Below, piece by piece: positions 54,769 to 64,000 of a stretch of 64,000 bases of DNA. A program made the translations under genes and the position numbers. The notes beneath the pieces were generated by a model. That model saw nothing but the letters and a program-made list of their open reading frames with translations. It was not told the origin of the DNA and did not search any database. Numbering within the stretch: position 1 is the first letter of the stretch; each line of letters opens with the position of its first letter. Source of the DNA: an uncultured Clostridia bacterium (GTDB taxonomy: Bacteria > Bacillota > Clostridia > Christensenellales > Pumilibacteraceae); contig CAMWMF010000007.1 in NCBI GenBank assembly GCA_947175335.1, forward strand, positions 23,853 through 87,852. Direction: 5' to 3'.

Positions 54769-56606
54769 AAATAAACAAACTTCCCAGCGAAATATTCAAA
54801 AGGATAGCGGCAGGCGAGGTGGTGGAAAGCCCGGCTTCTATTGTAAAGGAGCTTGTCGAAAACGCTATCGACGCAGGTGCGACCGAAATTTGCGTCACTG
54901 TCAAAGGCGGTGGTATTGATAAAATAACCATTACAGACAACGGCAGTGGCATAGATTTCGACGACATGCCTACCGCGTTCTTGCCACACGCAACCAGCAA
55001 GATAAAAAATCTCGACGACTTGGACACTATAAGTACGCTGGGATTTCGCGGTGAAGCTTTGCCGAGCATAGGCGCTGTTGCCGACGTTACAATGATTTCA
55101 CGTACTGCGGATAGCGAAATCGGCGGAAAAATAGTGTATAAGGGCGGAAGACTGATATCCCATGATGAATGCGGAACAAGCCTCGGAACGACGGTTACCG
55201 TGGAAAACCTGTTTGAACATATCCCTGCAAGAAAGAAGTTTTTGGCAAAGCCCTCGCGCGAGGAAACAAAGATATTTACATTAATCGAACACTTGGTTCT
55301 GTCCAATCCCGATATCGTATTCAAATTCGACAGTGAAACTAAGCATTTTTCTTCGCCGGGTGAAGGTCTGAAAAGCGCGGTTTACGCCGTTTACGGCGAT
55401 TCGGTGCTTAAAAATACCGTGGAAGTAAATTTGTCCGAAACTCCCATTACCGTAACAGGCTTTACATGCTTACCCACATATACTAAACCCTCGCGTAATT
55501 ATCAAAACATAATTATTAATGGCCGATATGTTGAAAGCGTCGATATTCAGTATGCTGTATTTTCGGTATATTCGGCATATCTTATGAAACGGCAGTACCC
55601 GCTGTTTGTATTGCATATTACAATGCCGTACGATATGGTAGACGTCAACGTACATCCGAGTAAAATGCAAGTTAAATTTGCCGATACGACCAAAATTAAG
55701 TCTATTGTGGCTCGTGCTGTTAAAAATGCGGTAATGCCGCGACTTACGGAACCTAAAAAGCTCGATTTGGTTGACGATGACTTTAAATCGGATAGTGCCG
55801 AGCAGTACGGCAAGCCTGTGCATAATTTGTTTAAATCATTTTTCGAGGCAGTTCCTGCAAAACCGACGCCGGCGCAAGCTATTGATTATAGCTCATTGGA
55901 GTCGACAGAACAAAAAAACGATAGTGAAATCGTTGATAATGATACTGCCGATACCGTTCAGCCTGCCGAGATATATTCGGATATATTTACATCGGCTGCG
56001 GATTTTACACAAAAGCAGCAGGTTTTTGCGCCCGTCGAATGTAAGTGCATAGGCAAGCTTTTCAATACATATTTGGTTTTGGAGCGTGGCGAGCAGTGCT
56101 ATTTTATAGACCAGCATGCCGCACATGAAAAGCTTCTATATGACAAGCTGTTAAAGAAGTATGAGGAAAAGCGGTTGCAAACGCAGCCGTTGATGATACC
56201 GTTTGTTTTTGACGTATCTGCTGCCGATGCCGAGCTTTTGAGTGAAAATACCGATTTGTTGGAGGATTGCGGTTTTGGTATTTCTCCGTTTGGGGAATAC
56301 ACATTTACGCTGTCGTATTTGCCGTACGAGTGCGTGGGTATCGATTTGCAGCTTTTTGTTTCCGATATGCTTACGCTTATCAACTCGCGCGAAAAAAGTC
56401 CTATGGTGTTAAAGGAGCGGTTAATGCAAGCGGCGTGCAAGGCGGCAGTCAAGGGTGAGATAGACGATTTGAGTCAATCGGAAATTGATGCGCTTCTCGC
56501 CGAAATGACTGCGCGCAACATCACACTGTTTTGTCCGCACGGCAGACCGATTGTAATAGGGTTCACCAAAAAGGAGATTGAAAAGTGGTTCAAGCGCATC
56601 GTATAA
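54765..56606 (+). CDS. mutL: DNA mismatch repair protein MutL
   Basis: IAAGEVVESPASIVKELVENAIDAG, LGFRGEALPSI; C-terminal QHAAHEKLLYDKL endonuclease motif. Confidence 0.97.
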   Translation: MKINKLPSEIFKRIAAGEVVESPASIVKELVENAIDAGATEICVTVKGGGIDKITITDNGSGIDFDDMPTAFLPHATSKIKNLDDLDTISTLGFRGEALPSIGAVADVTMISRTADSEIGGKIVYKGGRLISHDECGTSLGTTVTVENLFEHIPARKKFLAKPSREETKIFTLIEHLVLSNPDIVFKFDSETKHFSSPGEGLKSAVYAVYGDSVLKNTVEVNLSETPITVTGFTCLPTYTKPSRNYQNIIINGRYVESVDIQYAVFSVYSAYLMKRQYPLFVLHITMPYDMVDVNVHPSKMQVKFADTTKIKSIVARAVKNAVMPRLTEPKKLDLVDDDFKSDSAEQYGKPVHNLFKSFFEAVPAKPTPAQAIDYSSLESTEQKNDSEIVDNDTADTVQPAEIYSDIFTSAADFTQKQQVFAPVECKCIGKLFNTYLVLERGEQCYFIDQHAAHEKLLYDKLLKKYEEKRLQTQPLMIPFVFDVSAADAELLSENTDLLEDCGFGISPFGEYTFTLSYLPYECVGIDLQLFVSDMLTLINSREKSPMVLKERLMQAACKAAVKGEIDDLSQSEIDALLAEMTARNITLFCPHGRPIVIGFTKKEIEKWFKRIV

Positions 56607-57493
56607 AAGCGCTTGCATTGGTCGGCTGCACCGCTGTCGGCAAGTCAGCTATGGCGCTGAAACTCGCAAAGCGATTTAACGGCGAAATAATCGGCGCCGA
56701 TTCCATGCAGATTTACAGGGGCTTCGATATCGGCACAGGCAAGCTGACCGAAGCGGAGTGTGACGGCGTTGTCCACAAAATGATTGATATTACGGACGGC
56801 GACGCCGATTTTTCGGTCGGTGAGTACGTCAAGATTGCTAAGGCGGAAATCGAGCGCACGTATAACAGCGGTAAGCTGCCTATTATTGTTGGGGGAACGG
56901 GATTGTACGTATATTCATTATTGTCAGGCTGTAATTTTGCCGATGCGCCAAAGGACGATAATATTAGGAATGCACTTAAACTTGTCGCGCACTTTTTCGG
57001 ACCCAATGTTTTGCACTGTATGCTTACGGGCATAGACGAGCAATCGGCGTCCAAAATTTCTGCTAACGATTGTAAGCGCGTGGTAAGAGCGCTGGAAATA
57101 TTTTGCTTGCGCGGTCAAACCAAGTCAGATACGATTACGCAAGAAAAACCTTACGATGATTTAACCGTTGTTCTTACGCTTCCGCGCGAAATGCTGTACG
57201 ACAAAATAAATAAACGCGTTCACAGTATGTTTGACGACGGACTTATAGAAGAAGTAAAATCCTTGCTACAATATAAAAATCACACTTCTATGCAGGCATT
57301 GGGTTACAAGCAAATAGCAGCAGACATCAATGCTCCGCGCGAAGTATTGGAGCAAATAACGGCGCAAAAAACGCGCAACTACGCAAAGCGCCAAATGACG
57401 TACTTTAACGGTATGAAGTTAAACAAAGTGTTTATCGACGCCAGGGATTACGATAGAGTTCAACAAGTCGTCGAAAACTTTTTGGAGAATTGA
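56585..57493 (+). CDS. miaA: tRNA dimethylallyltransferase
   Basis: LVGCTAVGKSAMALKLAK, GADSMQIYRGFDIGTGK, VGGTGLYVYSLL. Confidence 0.96.
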   Translation: MVQAHRIKALALVGCTAVGKSAMALKLAKRFNGEIIGADSMQIYRGFDIGTGKLTEAECDGVVHKMIDITDGDADFSVGEYVKIAKAEIERTYNSGKLPIIVGGTGLYVYSLLSGCNFADAPKDDNIRNALKLVAHFFGPNVLHCMLTGIDEQSASKISANDCKRVVRALEIFCLRGQTKSDTITQEKPYDDLTVVLTLPREMLYDKINKRVHSMFDDGLIEEVKSLLQYKNHTSMQALGYKQIAADINAPREVLEQITAQKTRNYAKRQMTYFNGMKLNKVFIDARDYDRVQQVVENFLEN

Positions 57494-57496
57494 ATT

Positions 57497-58702
57497 ATGA
57501 ACAAGCTAATAGAACAGGCGATGACAAGTCTTGCGGATGTATTTAAGCGTGTAGACGGCATTGCGCTCGACAACCAAAAAAAGGTACTGGACGCGTTTAT
57601 CAAGAACAGGATAGCGCTCAGACATTTTGCACCCACGTCCGGTTACGGCTATGACGATGTGGGGCGCGATACGCTCAATAGACTTTTTGCCGATGTGTTC
57701 GGTACGGAGGACGCCATCGTTTCGCCGCTTATTGCTTCCGGTACTCATGCGTTAACGATTGCGCTGTTTGGATTGCTTCGTCCAAACCAAACTTTGCTGT
57801 GCGCTACGGGCAGACCGTACGACACGCTAAACGACGTGATTTTCGGCGACGGAATAGGGTCTTTAAAGGACTTTAACATTGGTTGCGAGATTGTGCCGCT
57901 CAGCAACGGATTGCCAGATTTAGAGGCAATTAAGGCCAAAATACAGCAAGTAAAGCCTAGCGTCGTGGCTTTGCAACGCTCGCGCGGCTACGATATGCGT
58001 CCCGCACTGTCCGTCAATCAAATACGTGAGATTACAGAACTGGCAAAGTCATACGGTTGTACCGTAATGGTTGATAACTGCTACGGAGAGTTTACCGAAA
58101 CGGCAGAGCCGTCGTTTGCAGACGTTCTTGTCGGCTCGCTCATAAAAAATCCAGGTGGTGGCATTGCACCTACCGGCGGATACATTTGCGGCACGGCAAA
58201 TGCTATCAAGCAAATCGAGGGGCGGTTTACTTCGCCGTCTATCGGCAAAGAAGTCGGCTCGTATGCGGGCGATTACCGCATGTTTTATCAAGGCTTGTTT
58301 TTGGCTCCGCACGTCACCGCGCAAAGTATAAAAACCGCACTGTTATTTTCCGAGGTGTTTTCTCGGCTCGGTTACCAAACATTGCCCAAGCCCACAGATT
58401 CGGTGGACGATATAATTTGTTCGGTCAACTTTAACGACGAGCAAAAGCTGATTGACTTTTGCAAAACAATACAGTCGGTTTCGCCGGTGGACAGCTTTGC
58501 TTCGCCTGAGCCGTGGGATATGCCGGGATATAACGACAAGGTAATTATGGCCGCCGGAGCATTTGTTCAAGGTTCTTCGATAGAGCTGTCATGTGACGCG
58601 CCCATCCGTCCACCGTATACTGCGTATTTTCAAGGCGGATTGACTTTTGAGCATGGCATTTTAGCTCTTGACGCGTCCCTGAAAGCGTTGGGTATAAATT
58701 AA
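57497..58702 (+). CDS. Methionine gamma-lyase/aluminium-resistance family (YnbB-like) PLP enzyme
   Basis: FAPTSGYGYDDVGRDTL, VDNCYGEF, GSLIKNPGGGIAPTGGY. Confidence 0.93.
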   Translation: MNKLIEQAMTSLADVFKRVDGIALDNQKKVLDAFIKNRIALRHFAPTSGYGYDDVGRDTLNRLFADVFGTEDAIVSPLIASGTHALTIALFGLLRPNQTLLCATGRPYDTLNDVIFGDGIGSLKDFNIGCEIVPLSNGLPDLEAIKAKIQQVKPSVVALQRSRGYDMRPALSVNQIREITELAKSYGCTVMVDNCYGEFTETAEPSFADVLVGSLIKNPGGGIAPTGGYICGTANAIKQIEGRFTSPSIGKEVGSYAGDYRMFYQGLFLAPHVTAQSIKTALLFSEVFSRLGYQTLPKPTDSVDDIICSVNFNDEQKLIDFCKTIQSVSPVDSFASPEPWDMPGYNDKVIMAAGAFVQGSSIELSCDAPIRPPYTAYFQGGLTFEHGILALDASLKALGIN

Positions 58703-58729
58703 CCGAATATTGCAAAGTATATATTTGTT

Positions 58730-60062
<1,333 letters not shown>

Positions 60063-60068
60063 TGCCTA

Positions 60069-60099
60069 CGGCAAGCACAAACATGCTTGCCGTTTTTTT
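60069..60099 (+). terminator. Intrinsic terminator after eno
   Basis: CGGCAAGCA ... TGCTTGCCG followed by T7. Confidence 0.92.
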
Positions 60100-60132
60100 G
60101 TGTCGAAAATGTAAAAGAGTTTTTTCATATTA

Positions 60133-60161
60133 TTGCATAATCCAAACTTGTGTGATATAAT
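60133..60161 (+). promoter_or_regulatory. Promoter TTGCAT-N17-TATAAT upstream of HIT gene operon
   Basis: Hexamers at 60133-60138 and 60156-60161. Confidence 0.75.
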
Positions 60162-60221
60162 GTAATTGCCAATATTTATTTGGCGTGATTTGTTGTGTAA
60201 AAATTATATCGAGAGGTAAAC

Positions 60222-60569
60222 ATGGAGGACTGCATTTTTTGTAAAATCATCAAAGGCGACATTCCGTCGACAAAGTACTACGAGGACGACCTTATGATAG
60301 TCATTGCCGACATTGCGCCCAAAGCAAAAAAGCATTATTTGGCTATTCCCAAAAAGCATTATAAAAGCTTTACGGACATGACTGACGCCGATGCTGTAGA
60401 ATTGGGAAAATGCGTAAAGAAGGTGGGAGAAATAGCTCCTTCGCTCGGGCTTGAAAACGGATTCCGTTTTGTAATTAATCAGGGTGATGACGGAATGCAA
60501 ACTGTTCCGCACCTGCATATGCACCTTTTGGGCGGGCAAAAGCTGGACGAGCCGAATTATTGCAAGTAG
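60222..60569 (+). CDS. HIT (histidine triad) family protein
   Basis: CIFCKIIKGDIPS, PHLHMHLLGG. Confidence 0.96.
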   Translation: MEDCIFCKIIKGDIPSTKYYEDDLMIVIADIAPKAKKHYLAIPKKHYKSFTDMTDADAVELGKCVKKVGEIAPSLGLENGFRFVINQGDDGMQTVPHLHMHLLGGQKLDEPNYCK

Positions 60570-60571
60570 CG

Positions 60572-61042
60572 ATGGATGGTAAACAAAAAATTCCACAAGT
60601 TCCCTGTGACGAAGTGGACAACAGTGTTATATCCGCGTTCAGGCGGGAAAGCTCTGTAATTCTCGGCTTTGGAAGTCCGCTGTATTCGTTGTACGGTACT
60701 GTCAGGCAAGAGGCTGTAAAAACGTATATAATTAAGGTGCTGTTGTTTGTCGGCACTCCGCCGACGGGCAACGGGCTTGCCGTATTGGCGAGGCTTATCG
60801 AAATACTTTCGTTGCGTCCCGATCTTTCGTTGGATTACGTAATCGAGGACTTTGCCAAAATGCATGCTACAAATGTCGACAGCGTTATGCGCATTATAGA
60901 AAAGTATTTTAACATCTACAATAACTATTTTTGCGAAAGAGTTATGGCGCTTACCAATTCGCACCCTATGACGGCAAAAGACGTACTTTGCGATTTAAGT
61001 GTGTTTGTACGAGCAAAATATTTGTGTGATGCGGGGGTATAA
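60572..61042 (+). CDS. Stand-alone Spo0A C-terminal-domain-like protein, copy 1 (track start 60560)
   Basis: [23 protein letters not shown] aligns by eye with Spo0A [42 protein letters not shown] aligns with [21 protein letters not shown]; no receiver domain. Confidence 0.6.
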   Translation: [156 protein letters not shown]

Positions 61043-61569
61043 TGCACGATATATCGGACAACGTCTACTTAATAAACAGGGTAAATCCGCTTGCAAGTTA
61101 CACTTTGGACAGGTATTTGCACAACGAAATTGCCATAGAACGCGCCATGACGTTAAACGACGTCAAGCTGGGCGTTTACAACATTTTGCTTTCGCATGGA
61201 TTTCATTTACAGCTGAACGGTTGCGAGTTCTTGGCGTCGTTAGCTTCGCGATACATAGTTAAAAGTGATTATAACGAGCAAAAGGCGATTTCGGATATAG
61301 CTGTATCGATGGGAATAAACGACGACTTTGTTATCGGTTGTATAAACGGAAGCATTGTACGCAACAAGGAATTCATTCCGATTGCAAGCAAAACATTGGG
61401 CGTAGCAATAGATCCCGGCAAAACGAGCATAACGGACGTAGTTACAATAGTAGGAGCGGTATTCAAGGTTTACTTCAATTATACGGTCGACACCGAACAT
61501 TTCGAGGAGGATGACCGACCGGCTATCAATTTCAGTAGGGCAATATTGGATCATGGAAAAAAACGATAA
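61042..61569 (+). CDS. Stand-alone Spo0A C-terminal-domain-like protein, copy 2
   Basis: NILLSHGFHLQLNGCEFLASLASRY and ISDIAVSMGINDDFVIGCINGSI follow the Spo0A-C pattern; no receiver domain. Confidence 0.5.
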   Translation: MHDISDNVYLINRVNPLASYTLDRYLHNEIAIERAMTLNDVKLGVYNILLSHGFHLQLNGCEFLASLASRYIVKSDYNEQKAISDIAVSMGINDDFVIGCINGSIVRNKEFIPIASKTLGVAIDPGKTSITDVVTIVGAVFKVYFNYTVDTEHFEEDDRPAINFSRAILDHGKKR

Positions 61570-62242
61570 AATAATCAAAATACTTATAGTGGACGACGAT
61601 AAAAACATTTGTCAGTTGTTAGCGTTATATTTGGAACGCGACGGGTTTTCCGTGGAGTTTTGTCATGATGGCAACACAGCGCTAACCAAGCTTTCGTCAA
61701 ATGCGTATGACGGAGTGGTTTTAGACGTTATGATGCCCGGGCTCGACGGCTTTGAAGTACTTTCGGAACTTCGCAAATTCAGTGAGGTGCCTGTAATCAT
61801 GTTGTCGGCGCGCGGTGAATCTACAGATAGAATTTCCGGTCTTGACCGCGGTGCCGACGATTATATAACAAAACCGTTCGAGCCGCAAGAGCTTATTGCG
61901 CGTATTCGCGCAGTGTTGCGTAGATCAAAACCCGCCAAAGAAATTAAGAACGTAACGTTATTCAATCTTAACGTAAATCTAACCGAATTTACCGTGACGT
62001 TGAACGGTGAAAAGGTGGATATGCCGCCTAAGGAAATAGAATTATTGTACATGTTGGCAAAAACGCCTATGCATGTTTTTACCCGTGACGAATTGCTGAA
62101 TGCAATCTGGGGGCAAGGCTATTCGGGCGACTCGCGCACCGTTGATGTTCATATCAAACGCGTGCGCGAAAAACTGGGTGACAATCCGCACTGGCAGCTT
62201 ACTACCGTGTGGGGAGTCGGATACAAAATAGAAGTTAAATAG
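61553..62242 (+). CDS. OmpR/PhoB-family response regulator (start corrected to 61553)
   Basis: ILIVDDDKNICQLLALYLERDG, VVLDVMMPGLDGFEVL, winged-helix SRTVDVHIKRVREKLGDNP. Confidence 0.96.
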   Translation: MEKNDKIIKILIVDDDKNICQLLALYLERDGFSVEFCHDGNTALTKLSSNAYDGVVLDVMMPGLDGFEVLSELRKFSEVPVIMLSARGESTDRISGLDRGADDYITKPFEPQELIARIRAVLRRSKPAKEIKNVTLFNLNVNLTEFTVTLNGEKVDMPPKEIELLYMLAKTPMHVFTRDELLNAIWGQGYSGDSRTVDVHIKRVREKLGDNPHWQLTTVWGVGYKIEVK

Positions 62243-62249
62243 GTGCGAT

Positions 62250-63350
62250 GTGGCTGACGGAAAATCGACCTTAAAAAGATTTTTCAAATCTCATATTTTC
62301 CGGATTACCGTAGCGTTTATCGTTATTTTCAGTACGGTATTTTTCCCTATGTACTTTGCGTATCCGCAAGCAGATAGCGAAAAGCGCAATATTATAATCG
62401 TGCTTACTGTGTTTGCATGTATATTGGAAGCAATCGCGTATTTGCTCATAACACATTATTTTGTTTATGCACAAATAGGTAAGGCAGCCAAGCAGTTAAA
62501 AAACATGACGCACGACGGCAATTTGACTAAGACCGATTTTGCCACTATTGACAACAGCGCCGACGACTTGCAGTCTGCGGTAAACGCTACCGCCGACGAG
62601 TATGCTCGGCTTGCGCAGGTGCGAAAGACATTTGTCGCCAATGCCTCGCATGAGCTGCGTTCGCCATTGACGTCCGTGCAAGGATTTTTGCAGGCCGTGT
62701 TGGACGGAACGGCAAGCGAGGAGGACAAGGATAAGTACTTAAAAATAGCGCTTAGCGAAACAAAAAGGTTAAACGCGCTTATCACGTCGATGCTCGATCT
62801 TTCGCGGCTCGATTCCGGTAAAAACCCGCTGGTGCGCACTAAATTCGACATTAACGATATTATCAACGAGGTGGCGGCTAAGTTCGAGCCTGCACTGATT
62901 AAAAAAGCACTTCAAGCCAATGTGGAATTTTCGCGTGACACTTGTTATGTTTTTGCCGACAAGGACAAAATCATACAGGTGCTGACCAATCTTTTAGATA
63001 ACGCCATCAAGTATTCGCCGGCGTATTCCAGAATTATCCTTACCACCAGTATTCACGAAAATAAGGTGTACGTAACAGTGCGCGACTTCGGATACGGAAT
63101 AAGCAAAAAGGATCAAATGTTAATTTGGGATACGTTCTATATGACCGATAAATCGCGTTCGCCGGTCAAAGCAAAGGGCTCGGGATTGGGTCTGTCGATT
63201 GTGAAAAAGATAATAGACGAGCACGGGGAAGTCGTTTGGGTGGAAAGCAGCCGCGGTGCCGGCGCGACGTTTATTTTTACGCTTACGCTGTTCGACGCAG
63301 CCAAACACAATACAGAAGTAGGAAAAATAATACAAGCGCCGGAGTCGTAG
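62250..63350 (+). CDS. Sensor histidine kinase
   Basis: Two TM segments, FVANASHELRSPLTSVQGFLQAV H-box, LLDNAIKYSP N-box, GSGLGLSIVKKI G-box. Confidence 0.96.
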   Translation: MADGKSTLKRFFKSHIFRITVAFIVIFSTVFFPMYFAYPQADSEKRNIIIVLTVFACILEAIAYLLITHYFVYAQIGKAAKQLKNMTHDGNLTKTDFATIDNSADDLQSAVNATADEYARLAQVRKTFVANASHELRSPLTSVQGFLQAVLDGTASEEDKDKYLKIALSETKRLNALITSMLDLSRLDSGKNPLVRTKFDINDIINEVAAKFEPALIKKALQANVEFSRDTCYVFADKDKIIQVLTNLLDNAIKYSPAYSRIILTTSIHENKVYVTVRDFGYGISKKDQMLIWDTFYMTDKSRSPVKAKGSGLGLSIVKKIIDEHGEVVWVESSRGAGATFIFTLTLFDAAKHNTEVGKIIQAPES

Positions 63351-63365
63351 GCGCACGGAGAAAAA

Positions 63366-64000
63366 ATGGAATTGTATTTTGAACAAAATGTCACCAATAA
63401 GAATGTCGATGAGCGCATGAAGCGCACTAAGGCGATTATCGTGGCAAAAACTATTTGCATGATTATCGGCGTATTTGCAGTTGTAAGCAGTGCAATGCTC
63501 GGCGACTACTTTTTCTATTATTTTTGGGTATTCTTGATTATTTCGGCGCCGTTTTTTATGGCAAACTTTATTTTAGGAAGAATAAACAAGCGTTTCAACA
63601 CCGAATACGACTACGTTATAGACGACGAGTTTATACGCGTAACCGAAATATATTTCCGCGAACGGCGCAAACAAAAGTATACTGTACGACTTAGATTAAT
63701 CGAATCGGTAGGTGTATTCGATTCGGAAGGCTACAAAAAGGTCGAGCGTAGCGCTAATAAAAAAATTCTTGCGTTGGTAAATTACGATGATGAGGATTCG
63801 ATTTTGTATATTTGCTACAAAACTGACAAGGGCGTACGTAACATACTGTTTTTGGAGCCTAATAAAGCGTTTATGATAGCGCTGCGACGTGCTCTTTCAT
63901 CGTCCGCTTTGACCGTGTTCGACAAGAGCGTAAGCGATTTGGAAAAACGTCTTGCCCAAAAAGAACAGGAGGAAGCCTTAGTGGCCGTCAACGGTTATAA
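63366..64000 (+). CDS. Hypothetical membrane protein, 3'-truncated by window end
   Basis: Open frame MELYFEQNVTNKNVDERMKRTKAIIVAK...EEALVAVNGY to the last base, two TM segments; not in the ORF track. Confidence 0.7.
   Translation, partial: MELYFEQNVTNKNVDERMKRTKAIIVAKTICMIIGVFAVVSSAMLGDYFFYYFWVFLIISAPFFMANFILGRINKRFNTEYDYVIDDEFIRVTEIYFRERRKQKYTVRLRLIESVGVFDSEGYKKVERSANKKILALVNYDDEDSILYICYKTDKGVRNILFLEPNKAFMIALRRALSSSALTVFDKSVSDLEKRLAQKEQEEALVAVNGY

Overview
The window is a dense, mostly plus-strand chromosomal segment from an endospore-forming Firmicutes/Clostridia-like bacterium. Identity was inferred only from protein content and gene order. I see no prophage, transposon or CRISPR array. 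Recognisable blocks, in order: recN-spoIVB-(SpoIIM-like)-dacF; rpe-spoVM (24-aa micro-gene absent from the ORF track)-rpmB(-)-asp23/yloU-yloV-recG-comEC; infC (ATT start, structured attenuator leader)-rpmI-rplT; trmH-yebC-lysA-M50 protease-scpA-scpB-DUF2953-ytfJ/gerW-dac-rluB; a biotin-dependent Na+-decarboxylase/transcarboxylase-like cluster; surE-baiN-cmk-plsC-ispH::S1 fusion; purB; three minus-strand tRNAs (Leu-Cys-Val); ytxC-like-yajC-TIGR04086-scfA(SCIFF)-scfB-secD-secF-recJ-relA-MBL-hemZ; miaB-mutS-mutL-miaA-ynbB; eno; HIT; a tandem pair of stand-alone Spo0A-C-like proteins coupled to a two-component system. Most interesting leads: the tandem receiver-less Spo0A-like proteins next to a PhoB-type regulator and kinase, with no spo0A at the usual recN-spoIVB position; the spoVM micro-ORF; two terminator-like hairpins (upstream of eno and of the TIGR04086 gene) whose 3' arm is the next gene's Shine-Dalgarno; -10 boxes placed so close to start codons (rpe, rluB, miaB) that leaderless mRNAs are predicted; and a decarboxylase cluster carrying both 12S-like and 5S-like carboxyltransferases. 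All family calls are from reading motifs by eye; no database search was run.
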